Source: Flagellimonas nanhaiensis
GTDB taxonomy: Bacteria; Bacteroidota; Bacteroidia; Flavobacteriales; Flavobacteriaceae
Direction of reading: 5' to 3'
DNA length: 64,000 bases
Assembly: GCF_003382275.1 (NCBI RefSeq)
Contig: NZ_QTJX01000003.1
Location: forward strand, 248,001-312,000
Made by a program: the position numbers and the translations under genes. The notes under the pieces were generated by a model. The model worked only from the letters and a program-made list of their open reading frames with translations, was not told the origin of the DNA and ran no database searches. Positions within the stretch are counted from its first letter, which is position 1. Every line of letters starts with the position of its first letter. Positions 34,842 through 43,566 of the stretch are shown here, piece after piece.

Positions 34842-35678
34842 ATGAATACCAAAGTTCTTTTGCCATTACTTGTTTTGTTGGTCTCCTTTTACGGGTTTTC
34901 CCAAAGGGGAGTAAGAATTGGTTACGTGGACATGGAATATATTCTTGAAAATGTCGAAGAATATAGAGATGCTACCGAACAATTGAACAACAAGGCTGAA
35001 AAGTGGAAACAGGAAATTGAGCTCAAACAAAGTGTAATTGAGCAAATGAAGAAGGATTTAATGGCGGAAAAAGTATTGTTGACGGATGAATTGATAGCTG
35101 AGCGCGAAGAGGAAATCCAGATTTTGGAGACAGAGATGTTGGATTATCAGCAAGACCGTTTTGGACCTCAAGGAGATTTGGTTCTTCAGAAACGATTACT
35201 GATACAGCCGATTCAAGATCAGGTTTTCAATGAAGTCCAGAAAATAGGAGGAAATAAAAGATATGATTTTATTTTCGATAAATCCGCAGATGTTGTAATG
35301 TTGTACTCCGAAAAAAGGCACGATATCAGCGACTTGGTTTTAAGGGAGATAGCTCGAACAAGAAAAGTGAGCAAATCAAACAAAAAACAGAAAGAGCAGA
35401 ATAGGTTGGAGAAATTTAAGGAAGAGGAATCTGCCGCGGAAGAAGAGATAAGCGAGGCCTTGAAAGAGCGTCAGGCCCAAGCTGAAGAAGCAAGAAATGC
35501 AAAGGCAAAGGCCGCTGATGAAAGAAGAGAAGAACAGTTAAGACTGCGGGAAGAAAGGAAGAAAGCTTACGAGGCAAGAAGAAAGAAATTATTGGAAGAG
35601 CGCGAGGCCAAAAGACAAGCAAAATTGGAAGAGCGAAAAAAAGCGCAGGAACAACCAAAGGATTCAATACAACAATAA
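34842..35678 (+). CDS. OmpH/Skp-family periplasmic chaperone, long form
   Basis: 278 residues with a signal peptide (FYGFSQ). The Skp-like core begins RIGYVDMEYILENV and runs as coiled coil to a FDKSADVVML hydrophobic strand near residue 150. After it comes an unusually long, charged coiled tail (residues 180-278) rich in Glu, Lys, Arg and Ala. Skp-type trimers shield unfolded barrels on the way to BamA. Position after bamA and before a second ompH supports this. The extra tail roughly doubles the usual length. Confidence 0.88.
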   Translation: MNTKVLLPLLVLLVSFYGFSQRGVRIGYVDMEYILENVEEYRDATEQLNNKAEKWKQEIELKQSVIEQMKKDLMAEKVLLTDELIAEREEEIQILETEMLDYQQDRFGPQGDLVLQKRLLIQPIQDQVFNEVQKIGGNKRYDFIFDKSADVVMLYSEKRHDISDLVLREIARTRKVSKSNKKQKEQNRLEKFKEEESAAEEEISEALKERQAQAEEARNAKAKAADERREEQLRLREERKKAYEARRKKLLEEREAKRQAKLEERKKAQEQPKDSIQQ

Positions 35679-35722
35679 TATTGAAACACTAAAATTAACA
35701 TTCAAAATAGTAACTTAGGATT

Positions 35723-36232
35723 ATGAAAAATGTAAAGAAAATTGCTGTAGCTCTTATTTTATTTGTAGCTGCTACGGGGTTTGTAAATGCTCAGAGTAAA
35801 GTTGCCCATATCAACGTGCAGCAATTGTTGTCTGAAATGCCGGAGATGAAAGCAGCACAAGCAGAATTGAAAAAGCTACAGGAAACTTACAGAGCTGATA
35901 TTGAGAGTTCCATGACGGAATTAAAGAATAAATATACCCAGTACTCTAATGAGGCCACTTCAAAATCTGAAGAGGAAAACCAAAAAAGAGCAGTAGAGCT
36001 ACAAGGTTTTGAGAAGAACATCCAAGAGGCTGAGCAAGCTGCGGTTCAAGAAATGCAGAAAAAGCAACAAGAATTGTTTGCTCCCATTTCCGAGAAGGCA
36101 AAAGCCGCCATTGAAAAAGTCGCTGCCGCCCAAGGTTTCGATTACGTAATCGATGCTAGCCCAGGGTTGAGCCTGATCGTGTCAAAAGGAAAGGATTTAT
36201 TGCCTGCAGTAAAACAAGAGTTGGGCTTTTAA
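35723..36232 (+). CDS. OmpH/Skp-family periplasmic chaperone
   Basis: 169 residues, the normal Skp length. Signal peptide to VNAQ near residue 23, then KVAHINVQQLLSEMPEMKAAQ, a central coiled coil with a Gln/Glu-rich stretch, and a C-terminal strand GFDYVIDASPGLSLIVSKG. It is a tandem paralogue of the preceding gene, 44 bp downstream, and the last gene of the bamA run before a terminator. Confidence 0.92.
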   Translation: MKNVKKIAVALILFVAATGFVNAQSKVAHINVQQLLSEMPEMKAAQAELKKLQETYRADIESSMTELKNKYTQYSNEATSKSEEENQKRAVELQGFEKNIQEAEQAAVQEMQKKQQELFAPISEKAKAAIEKVAAAQGFDYVIDASPGLSLIVSKGKDLLPAVKQELGF

Positions 36233-36255
36233 TCAATACTCAAAAAAAAACCAAG

Positions 36256-36287
36256 ACCGCTTTTTCTTTAGGAAAAGCGGTTTTTTT
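36256..36287 (+). terminator. Terminator after the second ompH
   Basis: ACCGCTTTTTC pairs with GAAAAGCGGT and is followed by a T-run, before murI. Confidence 0.8.
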
Positions 36288-36320
36288 ATGTCAAAAGCAC
36301 ATTAGTAGCTATTTTTAAAC

Positions 36321-37097
36321 ATGCAAAGAGCCATAGGTATTTTTGATTCTGGCGTGGGCGGAACATCCATTTGGAAGGAAATAAGAAAAATGCTTCCCAA
36401 TGAAACTACCATTTACCTTGCCGACAGTAAAAATGCTCCCTATGGAGAAAAATCCAAGGAAGAAATTATTCAACTGAGCAAAAAGAACACAGAACTGCTC
36501 ATTCAAAAGAACTGCAAGATTATTGTAGTTGCCTGTAATACCGCCACAACAAATGCAATCGGCTATTTACGTGAAAACTATAGTGTCCCATTCATTGGTA
36601 TTGAACCTGCAATAAAACCGGCCGCACTTCATACCAAAACCAAAAAGGTTGGTGTTTTGGCTACAAAAGGGACCCTCTCCAGTCATTTGTTTCACAATAC
36701 CTCCAAATTGTTTGCCGAAGGGATAACCATATTGGAACAAGAAGGAAAAGGTTTAGTGGAATTGGTAGAGGCAGGGAAGGTGTACACTCCTGAAACTAAA
36801 ATGCTATTGCGAAAATTTTTGGACCCAATGTTGGAGCAAAATATTGATTGTCTCGTCTTGGGATGCACACATTACCCTTACCTCATACCGGTACTTAAAG
36901 AAATACTTCCTTCCCACATAACCATAATTGATTCCGGAGAAGCCGTTGCAAGACAGACCAAGGCAGTTTTGGAGAACAAGGAATTGTTGTCAGAGCTTAA
37001 TCAAAAAACAGATGTGTTTTATTCCAATGCCGAAATAGAGGTGTTGAAGAGTTTGTTGGAAGGGAGCAATGTCAACGTTTCCTATTTGGACTTCTGA
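36321..37097 (+). CDS. murI: Glutamate racemase
   Basis: 258 residues. The two catalytic cysteines are Cys72 in VACNTATTNA and Cys182 in LGCTHYPYL. The N-terminal FDSGVGGTSIW and ADSKNAPYGEKS complete the active site. It converts L- to D-glutamate for peptidoglycan. It follows the bamA-ompH run but is separated from it by a terminator. It is convergent with folA, 3 bp apart. Confidence 0.96.
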   Translation: MQRAIGIFDSGVGGTSIWKEIRKMLPNETTIYLADSKNAPYGEKSKEEIIQLSKKNTELLIQKNCKIIVVACNTATTNAIGYLRENYSVPFIGIEPAIKPAALHTKTKKVGVLATKGTLSSHLFHNTSKLFAEGITILEQEGKGLVELVEAGKVYTPETKMLLRKFLDPMLEQNIDCLVLGCTHYPYLIPVLKEILPSHITIIDSGEAVARQTKAVLENKELLSELNQKTDVFYSNAEIEVLKSLLEGSNVNVSYLDF

Positions 37098-37100
37098 TAT

Positions 37101-37592
37101 TTACCTCCGTTGATAGGTAAGATAGGTGAAATCATGCTTGTGTCGATTATCCGAAGGATGATATTCCGTTTTAATTAATTCCCATTCAGCATCATTTACC
37201 TCAGGGAAAAAAGTATCCGCTTCAAAATCAGCATGGATTCTTGTAAGCTCAATATCCGTGGCAAAATCCATGGCTTGACGATAGATCTCTCCTCCACCAA
37301 TAATAAAAGCAGTTTCATCTTCACCCACTAGAGCGGTGGCACTTTCCAAAGAATGAACTACAACACAAGGGAATTTTGGCGTATAGGACCTATCTCGGGT
37401 GACCACAATATGTTCCCTTTTGGGCAACGCCTTTGGAAAACTTTCCAGGGTTTTTCTTCCCATAATGATTTTATGCCCAGAAGTCAACGATTTAAAACGT
37501 TTAAAGTCATCCGGAAGGTGCCAAGGTAGGTCATTGTCTATGCCCAGGGCATTGTTTTCACCCGCAGCGGCAATAATGATCAGTCGCTTCAC
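37101..37592 (-). CDS. folA: Dihydrofolate reductase
   Basis: 163 residues. MKRLIIIAAAGENNALGIDNDLPWHLPDDFKRF gives the substrate-binding Asp near residue 28. GRKTLESFP and IIGGGEIYRQA are the NADPH-binding motifs. It reduces dihydrofolate to tetrahydrofolate. The ATG overlaps the stop of the 2TM-domain gene by 1 bp, so the two are co-transcribed; thyA, its usual partner, lies about 11 kb away in this window. Confidence 0.96.
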   Translation of the reverse strand: MKRLIIIAAAGENNALGIDNDLPWHLPDDFKRFKSLTSGHKIIMGRKTLESFPKALPKREHIVVTRDRSYTPKFPCVVVHSLESATALVGEDETAFIIGGGEIYRQAMDFATDIELTRIHADFEADTFFPEVNDAEWELIKTEYHPSDNRHKHDFTYLTYQRR

Positions 37593-37981
37593 TACTCTTT
37601 TTTTTTATTGATTTTGGATAAGGGGAAATCGGTTTCTATTTCCTTCTGGATTTCAGAAATACGTTTTTTCTGCATTTCAACCAACCTTTCTCGCTGGGTG
37701 CGTTCCCATTCCTGCCCCATGAATCTATGTGTCACAAAAACGTTGAAGGCATGCAAAATAAACAGGAAGGCCCACAAGAGAATGGCCCAAATGAACCAAT
37801 CGTAAGCCTCACCGTATTTCAAAATTTTGTTGATCAGAATCAAAAAAACACTACCGATCAAAAAGATGACCAAATGGGAGAATAATCGCTTTTTTTGTTT
37901 GATGCGTTGCTGCGCATGTTCCAAAAGCTCGTGTTGCTCAAGATCTATAGCGGTTTTTTTCTTTTTTCCGAAGGACAACAT
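37592..37981 (-). CDS. 2TM-domain protein
   Basis: 129 residues with two transmembrane helices (about 38-56 and 64-82) separated by a short loop containing YDWFIWAILLWAF. FVTHRFMGQEWERTQRERLVE follows, matching the 2TM domain (PF13239) common in flavobacteria, sometimes fused to LytTR regulators. Here it is stand-alone, with Lys-rich termini. Function unknown. Coupled to folA by a 1-bp overlap. Confidence 0.85.
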   Translation of the reverse strand: MLSFGKKKKTAIDLEQHELLEHAQQRIKQKKRLFSHLVIFLIGSVFLILINKILKYGEAYDWFIWAILLWAFLFILHAFNVFVTHRFMGQEWERTQRERLVEMQKKRISEIQKEIETDFPLSKINKKKE

Positions 37982-38035
37982 GTATTGGCTATCTTTAACA
38001 ACAAATATAACTGAATTGATCCCAAAACATCTGAA

Positions 38036-39115
38036 ATGCAGAATTTAAGAAAGAAATTTCCAGTCCTGAATCAATGTATTTACGCCAATACGGCAGCTAC
38101 GGGACTCTTAAGTGAAGATTTGATGGAATGGAGGCAAGGACATGACCTTGATTATTTGATCGGGGGCAGTAAAATGAAAATGAAGAGTTTTGAGGAGATG
38201 CCTCAAATTCGGGAGACAGTTGGGAGTTTTTTCGGTTGTAAAGCCGAAAATGTAGCCTTGGTGCCCAATTTTAGTTTTGGGCTCAATACTTTGTTGGAAG
38301 GTTTGCCCAAGATTCAAAATGTATTGCTTCTCAATAACGATTACCCCTCATTGAATTGGCCTTTCGAGACAAGAGGCTTCGATAGGGATTATGTGGAGAT
38401 AGACGAACATTTGGAAAAAAATATCCAGGAAAAAGTAGAAACCGGAAAATTTGATGTGCTTGCGTTGAGCTTGGTGCAATGGATAAATGGAGTAAAAATA
38501 GATTTGGAATTTCTGAAACAACTGAAGAATGACCACCCAAATCTTTTGATCATGGCGGACGGCACCCAGTTTTGTGGCACTGAGCAATTTGATTTTGAGG
38601 ATTCTGGAATCGATGTTTTGGCCACAAGCTCTTATAAGTGGTTGTTGGCAGGTTTTGGAAACGGTTTTGTTATGGTCAAGGATGAAATCAAAGGACGTTT
38701 TGACCTAAAGAGCATAGGCAATGGTTCCGTGGATAGGGACGGGTCCAAAAGAAACAATCTTCCATTTTGCAAGCATTTGGAACCCGGACATTTGGACTCT
38801 CTGAACTTTGGAAGCCTCAAATATTCCTTGGAATTTTTAGACTCCATTGGAATGCCCCATATTGGAACACAATTAAAAAAGCTTTCCCAAAAGGCTAAAT
38901 TGGAGTTCACTGCCATGGGATTGCTGGAACAAAGTGTGGCGAATCGGGATGGCCATAGCACAATTTTCAACATAAAAGGAGATCAGCAATTGTTCCAAAA
39001 ACTTAACGAGCAAGATGTGGTCTGTTCCTACCGCGGTGGAGGAATTCGGTTGAGTTTTCACTTCTATAACACGGAAGAGGAAATAGAGCTCATTGTCAAA
39101 ATGCTGAAATCTTAA
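38036..39115 (+). CDS. PLP-dependent aminotransferase class V-fold enzyme
   Basis: 359 residues. The fold-type I PLP site is visible: ADGTQFCG near 180-187 with the cofactor-binding Asp, and ATSSYKWLLAGFGNGF near 200-215 with the Schiff-base Lys. The C-terminal VCSYRGGGIRLSFHFYNT is typical of the class V/cysteine desulfurase-like family. The specific reaction cannot be read from sequence. It is a few genes from egtB-egtD; EgtE, the C-S lyase of ergothioneine synthesis, belongs to the same fold, so it is a candidate lyase (inference). Confidence 0.87.
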   Translation: MQNLRKKFPVLNQCIYANTAATGLLSEDLMEWRQGHDLDYLIGGSKMKMKSFEEMPQIRETVGSFFGCKAENVALVPNFSFGLNTLLEGLPKIQNVLLLNNDYPSLNWPFETRGFDRDYVEIDEHLEKNIQEKVETGKFDVLALSLVQWINGVKIDLEFLKQLKNDHPNLLIMADGTQFCGTEQFDFEDSGIDVLATSSYKWLLAGFGNGFVMVKDEIKGRFDLKSIGNGSVDRDGSKRNNLPFCKHLEPGHLDSLNFGSLKYSLEFLDSIGMPHIGTQLKKLSQKAKLEFTAMGLLEQSVANRDGHSTIFNIKGDQQLFQKLNEQDVVCSYRGGGIRLSFHFYNTEEEIELIVKMLKS

Positions 39116-39184
39116 TGACTAAAATTCCTTTTTGAAAAAAAACACGGGCTAATTTTGTAAAGGTAATCCTATTGTTATGGGCAT

Positions 39185-39226
39185 TTTATCAATATGATAA
39201 ATCGAACTTAACTTATTGTAAATAAG
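39185..39226. repeat. Two adjacent AT-rich inverted repeats
   Basis: TTTATCA-ATA-TGATAAA (39185-39201) and CTTATT-GTA-AATAAG (39212-39226), each with perfect arms and a 3-nt spacer, upstream of the glycogen-binding protein gene. Possible operators. Confidence 0.35.
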
Positions 39227-39273
39227 ACGTTTTATATATTGTTTTGCTCTATAATTTTAAAAGAATTGTGACC

Positions 39274-39570
39274 ATGGCAATAAAGAAACAATACCTAAAG
39301 AGCAAGCCGGTGTGCAAAGTAACTTTCACTGTTCCGGCAGAAGAGGCCAACAAAGTGGCCGTTGTTGGAGATTTCAACAACTGGAACCCCAAAGGAAGCA
39401 TGCTTAAAAAACTAAAAAACGGAACCTTTAAAGGGACTTTTGACCTTCCTAAAGAGAATACTTACGAGTTTAGATATCTGGTTGACGGTGCTTACATCAA
39501 TGATGAGGCTGCAGATCGTTACCAGTGGAACGACTACGCTGGTACAGAGAACGCAGTGCTAGAGCTTTAA
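39274..39570 (+). CDS. Isoamylase-early-set / glycogen-binding domain protein
   Basis: 98 residues from the ATG at 39274; the frame is open from 39244 but the extra ten residues are not part of the domain. The whole protein is one CBM48-like domain: KVTFTVPAEEANKVAVVGDFNNWNP, then TFDLPKENTYEFRYLVDG with the carbohydrate-contacting Trp and Tyr. Such stand-alone domains resemble the AMPK glycogen-binding module. Function in flavobacteria is unknown. Single gene, convergent with the DUF427-egtDB run. Confidence 0.88.
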   Translation: MAIKKQYLKSKPVCKVTFTVPAEEANKVAVVGDFNNWNPKGSMLKKLKNGTFKGTFDLPKENTYEFRYLVDGAYINDEAADRYQWNDYAGTENAVLEL

Positions 39571-39579
39571 TCTAAAAAA

Positions 39580-39614
39580 AGTCGCTATTGAGGATTTATT
39601 CCTCAATAGTGACT
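39580..39614 (-). terminator. Bidirectional terminator, end of the egtB-egtD-DUF427 transcript
   Basis: AGTCGCTATTGAGGA and TCCTCAATAGTGACT form a 15-bp stem with one mismatch. On the minus strand it runs into seven T residues, and the DUF427 stop codon lies in the loop. Confidence 0.8.
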
Positions 39615-39877
39615 CCTTTCCAAAAGGCAACATATCCCTTAATGGATTTGGCCAACTCACTGGTCTGTGGGTAAAACCAGGCCGCATCCGAATTTTGCTT
39701 CCCATCCACTTCAATGGTATAATAAGATGCAACACCTTTCCACGGACAGGTAGTATGGGTCTCACTTGTTTTAAAAAATTCTTTTTTTACACTTTCTGGA
39801 GGAAAGTAGTGGTTGTTCTCTATCACAACTGTATCATTGCTTTCAGCAATTACTGTATTGTTCCAAATGGCTTTCAT
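39596..39877 (-). CDS. DUF427-family protein
   Basis: 93 residues, a complete single DUF427 domain: KAIWNNTVIAES.DTVVIENNHYFP near the start, then HTTCPWKGVASYYTI and the AWFYPQTS motif. The family is a small beta-tent fold of unknown function and often sits near redox or thiol metabolism genes. It starts 3 bp after the egtD stop, so it is part of the egtB-egtD transcript and may act in the same pathway (inference). Confidence 0.88.
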   Translation of the reverse strand: MKAIWNNTVIAESNDTVVIENNHYFPPESVKKEFFKTSETHTTCPWKGVASYYTIEVDGKQNSDAAWFYPQTSELAKSIKGYVAFWKGVTIEE

Positions 39878-39880
39878 AGC

Positions 39881-40846
39881 TTATTTCTTAAAAATATAGT
39901 TCTTGTAACTTACCTTATTGTCGGTAAAAGAACTCACAACTTTCAAACCAGCTTTTGAAGCTAGCCATTCCACCACTTCATCGTCATATTTTTGGGAAAT
40001 TTCGGTGTGTATGGTTTCCCAGCTTTTGAAGGATACCTTAAGTTGAAGATTTTCTATAAAAACATGTTGGTCTTCTTTGGAGACCAAATAACTTTTGGCA
40101 GTTCCGGTCTCCGGATCATAAACCTCCCAATGTAAAAACTTGTCCAGGTCAAAGTCAGCGCCCATTTCCCTGTTTATTCTTGCCAAAAGATTTTTGTTGA
40201 ATGCTTCTGTGATTCCCGCTTTGTCATTATAGGCATCCAAAATGGTCTGGGGATTCTTTTTCATGTCAAAGCCAATGAACACATAATCCTGTTCATTGAT
40301 TGAATCTCGTAGCTCTTGAAGAAATTCAACTGCCTTTTCGTGAAGAAGGTTGCCAATATTTGATCCCAAAAACAAGATGACCTTTCTTTTGCCATTGATT
40401 TTGTTGATGTCCCTTAGGGTGTCAAAGTAGGTGCCTTGAATGGTATTGATTTCAACCTCTGGGATTTCCTTTTTAATGGAAACCTCCAAATTGTCCAATG
40501 CATTTTGACTAATATCTATGGGCCGATAATCAAAAACAATATTTTGATCTACAAGATGGCGAAGCAAAATTTTGGTCTTTTTTCCATCACCTGCGCCAAG
40601 CTCAAACAGGCTAAAAGGACCATCATTTGAAAAAAGTTGTACTATATCCTCTTTGTGCTTTTCCAAAATGTTGAACTCACTATCGGTGAGATAGTATTCC
40701 GGCATGGCCATGATATCCTGAAAAAGTTTGTCACCCACTTCGTCATAAAAATATTTTGATGATAGGTGTTTGGGGTAGGTTGTTAGTCCTTCGTAAACCT
40801 CTTGTTCAAAAATGGAGGTAAAAGAGGGAATGTTCTTGTTTTGCAT
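39881..40846 (-). CDS. egtD: L-histidine N-alpha-methyltransferase EgtD
   Basis: 321 residues from the ATG at 40846. A start at 40873 is possible and would overlap the egtB stop by 11 bp, but family members begin near the internal Met. Motifs are KHLSSKYFYDEVGDKLFQ, MPEYYLTDSEF (histidine binding), SAM-binding FELGAGDGKKT near residue 75, and LFLGSNIGNL. EgtD trimethylates histidine to hercynine, the first step of ergothioneine synthesis. It is directly downstream of egtB. Confidence 0.92.
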   Translation of the reverse strand: MQNKNIPSFTSIFEQEVYEGLTTYPKHLSSKYFYDEVGDKLFQDIMAMPEYYLTDSEFNILEKHKEDIVQLFSNDGPFSLFELGAGDGKKTKILLRHLVDQNIVFDYRPIDISQNALDNLEVSIKKEIPEVEINTIQGTYFDTLRDINKINGKRKVILFLGSNIGNLLHEKAVEFLQELRDSINEQDYVFIGFDMKKNPQTILDAYNDKAGITEAFNKNLLARINREMGADFDLDKFLHWEVYDPETGTAKSYLVSKEDQHVFIENLQLKVSFKSWETIHTEISQKYDDEVVEWLASKAGLKVVSSFTDNKVSYKNYIFKK

Positions 40847-40862
40847 AAAAGCTATGTCGTAT

Positions 40863-42023
40863 TTATTTGGCAAGTCTTAATCCGGTGAACTGCCATCTTA
40901 AATGGGGGTGGAAAAAATTTCTATATGTAGGTCGGGTATGTTTTTCCGGTGTGGCCACAGAGCCTCCACGAAGTACTTTTTGATTTACCATGAATTTTCC
41001 ATTGTACTCACCAAGAGCTCCATCTGCTTTTTGATAATTGGGATAGGGCAAATAAGCGCTTTCTGTCCACTCCCAACGTTTGCCCCAAGGAAAAAATGCC
41101 TGGGCGGCTTCCCATTCAAATTCCGTGGGAATTCTATACCCTTTCCATTGGGCGTAGGCAAAAGCTTCAAAATATGAAATATGGGTTATGGAGGCATAGG
41201 GATCAATTTTTTTGAGTCCATGGGAGGTGTAATGGTGCCACTTCTCATCTACATTGTGCCAATAAAAGGGAGCGGAAATCTGGTTTTGGTTCACCCAATC
41301 CCATCCTTCGGCATGCCATAGGTCAAAACGTTGGTATCCGCCGGCTTCAATGAATTCAAGATATTCGCTATTTGTGACCAGTTTGTTTGAAATGTGATAG
41401 GGCTGTAGATACACTTTATGCCTTCCCAGCTCATTGTCATAACAAAATTCCGAAGAGTCGTGCCCAATTTCATAGATGCCTTCTTCCATAGAAATCCAGT
41501 CCTGTTGATGGGTTTCCACAGGATGGTCCTGAAAGGTGTCCGAATAGATTGGTAAAAGAGGGTTGTTTCCCAAAATATACTTGATATCGGTCAACAACAG
41601 CTCTTGATGTTGCTTCTCATGGTGAATTCCAATTTCCAACAGGGAATTGAGCTCATCATTTTGCGCTTCAGAAAAAAGCTTTTTGATGCCCTCCGTAACA
41701 TAAGTTCGGTATTCGTACACTTTTTTTACTGAAGGTCTAGAGAGGTTTCCGCGGTCCGACCGAATCACCCGCTTCCCAACCGTTTCATAATAACTGTTGA
41801 AGACAAATGAAAAGTCATCATCAAACAGTTGATAGTTTTGAAGGTGTGGCTTCAAGATAAATTCCTCAAAAAACCAGGTGGTATGCCCCAAGTGCCATTT
41901 GGGTGGACTCACATCTACCACGGGTTGAACCACATAGTCTTCAATTTCCAAAGGTTCGCACAAAGTTTCGGTGTGCTTACGGGTTTCCAAAAAGAAATCC
42001 AACAGGGAATCAGTTAGAATCAT
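40863..42023 (-). CDS. egtB: Hercynine oxygenase/sulfoxide synthase EgtB
   Basis: 386 residues. The N-terminal DinB-like half has the iron-binding His47 (GHTTW) and the HX3HXE motif at His135-Glu141 (HEKQHQE). The C-terminal half is an FGE-sulfatase domain with YRIPTEFEWEAA and LRGGSVATPE. EgtB is a non-haem iron enzyme that joins hercynine to a thiol (cysteine or gamma-glutamylcysteine) using oxygen. No egtA or egtC is nearby, which favours the cysteine-using type (inference). It starts 37 bp after the histidine kinase stop with no terminator between. Confidence 0.92.
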   Translation of the reverse strand: MILTDSLLDFFLETRKHTETLCEPLEIEDYVVQPVVDVSPPKWHLGHTTWFFEEFILKPHLQNYQLFDDDFSFVFNSYYETVGKRVIRSDRGNLSRPSVKKVYEYRTYVTEGIKKLFSEAQNDELNSLLEIGIHHEKQHQELLLTDIKYILGNNPLLPIYSDTFQDHPVETHQQDWISMEEGIYEIGHDSSEFCYDNELGRHKVYLQPYHISNKLVTNSEYLEFIEAGGYQRFDLWHAEGWDWVNQNQISAPFYWHNVDEKWHHYTSHGLKKIDPYASITHISYFEAFAYAQWKGYRIPTEFEWEAAQAFFPWGKRWEWTESAYLPYPNYQKADGALGEYNGKFMVNQKVLRGGSVATPEKHTRPTYRNFFHPHLRWQFTGLRLAK

Positions 42024-42060
42024 TGTTTAAGTTTACTCTTTAAAGATAATGAATAATGGT

Positions 42061-43554
42061 TTAGGCCATGGAATATACAGGAAGGCTAAAAGTAAAGGAA
42101 GTGCCTTCCTCAGGCTTGCTAAAAACTTTGATGCTGCTATCGTGTATTTCCATGATTTTCTTTACGATGGCTAGACCAAGACCGGTACCTTCTTTCTCTT
42201 GGCCAATTTTGGTTTGTCTGTAGCGCTCAAAAATCAATGCCTGGTTATCCTTTTTAATTCCTGGACCGGAATCTTGTATGGTTACCTGTACATCGTTGTC
42301 CATGGTTTCTATTTTAACGGTGACCTTCCCACCTTCAGGGGTGAACTTTAGCGCATTGTCCATTAAATTTTGAATGGCACGCTCTACCAGCGAAATGTCG
42401 GCAAATACCAGGGGTATGCCCTCTTGCATGGAAAGTTGAAGGTCAATGTTCTTTTTTTCGGCCAATAGCGAATAATTTCTATGGATGTCGTTGGCCAGTT
42501 CACTGATCAGGAAAGGTTCCTTCTCAGGTTCAATTTGGTTGGCCTCCAGCTTTGAGTATTCAAAAAGCTGGGAGACCAGTTTGGAAAGCCGTTCACTGCT
42601 ACGGGTAACTGTCTGAAGGTACTTTGCCCGTTCTTCGGATGAAAGTTCGGCGTCTTTCATGTGCAGTGTTTCAATATAGCCTTGTATAATGGATAGTGGT
42701 GTTCTTAGATCATGTGAAATATTGGCAATCAGCTCTTGCCTTAGTTGTTCCACGGATTTTATTTTTTCAATATCAGACAAGATGGTGTCTGCCATGCTAT
42801 TGTAGGTACTGGCAACATTGGCCAGATCGGTTTTCTCTGCATTTTCAATTCGATATTGCAAATCACCCTGCTGGAACCGTTTGGCGGCATAGATGATTTT
42901 TCTAAGGCTTCTGGTGAGGTACCAAATGGCCAGTACCCCCAAAAGAGTGGCAAAAATCAAAGTCAATATAGAACCGCCGAGCCCCAATCGCATAAAATAA
43001 CTGTTGAACAGATCACTGCGGGTGGCCAAAAAATCCTCACCCGCCAAGATGATGTACATATAGCCTTCCTGTCCGTTTTTGGAGAAGTGAGCCGCTGAAA
43101 AAATGGTTTGTTTGGATAAATCTTTGGGGTCGTCACCCAGGGTATAATTGCTCCCCTTTTCATTGATGAACTTTTCAATGGGAGCAAGGTTTACCCTTTT
43201 TTGTTTGGTCTCAGGTGCATCATGGTCCAGTACCACAGAGTATTTAACATACCCTTCTTCATCCAAAAGGTACACCTCAATTGCCCGGTTAACGGCCATC
43301 ATGTCATGCATGAGGTCTCCAAAAAGAGCTTTGTTCACTGCCCCGGTTGAATCGAATGGGTGGGAATTTTTAAATTTTTCATCGATGAGGTCTTGGGCTA
43401 GATTGGCATGTAACCGTTGGGTGGTCTCGTAAAAGTATTTGTTGGACAAATAAATGGAGGTGATGGTATAGCCAATACCTGCCAACAACAGTATGGTAAG
43501 GAATGAAAGTGTCAGTTTTAGGATAAACCTTATGGAAAGTATGTTGTTTTTCAT
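42061..43554 (-). CDS. Sensor histidine kinase with HAMP domain
   Basis: 497 residues. Transmembrane helices at about 11-36 and 190-214 enclose a periplasmic sensor domain. HAMP spans about 215-265. The dimerisation/phosphoacceptor box is ELIANISHDLRTPLS with His281. The ATPase motifs are N box NLMDNALKFT, G1 IQDSGPGIKK and G2 GTGLGLAIVKKI. The partner response regulator lies 12 bp upstream. The signal is unknown; the divergent tandem-repeat lipoprotein and downstream egt genes are plausible targets. Confidence 0.94.
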   Translation of the reverse strand: MKNNILSIRFILKLTLSFLTILLLAGIGYTITSIYLSNKYFYETTQRLHANLAQDLIDEKFKNSHPFDSTGAVNKALFGDLMHDMMAVNRAIEVYLLDEEGYVKYSVVLDHDAPETKQKRVNLAPIEKFINEKGSNYTLGDDPKDLSKQTIFSAAHFSKNGQEGYMYIILAGEDFLATRSDLFNSYFMRLGLGGSILTLIFATLLGVLAIWYLTRSLRKIIYAAKRFQQGDLQYRIENAEKTDLANVASTYNSMADTILSDIEKIKSVEQLRQELIANISHDLRTPLSIIQGYIETLHMKDAELSSEERAKYLQTVTRSSERLSKLVSQLFEYSKLEANQIEPEKEPFLISELANDIHRNYSLLAEKKNIDLQLSMQEGIPLVFADISLVERAIQNLMDNALKFTPEGGKVTVKIETMDNDVQVTIQDSGPGIKKDNQALIFERYRQTKIGQEKEGTGLGLAIVKKIMEIHDSSIKVFSKPEEGTSFTFSLPVYSMA

Positions 43555-43566
43555 GGGTTGGATTGG

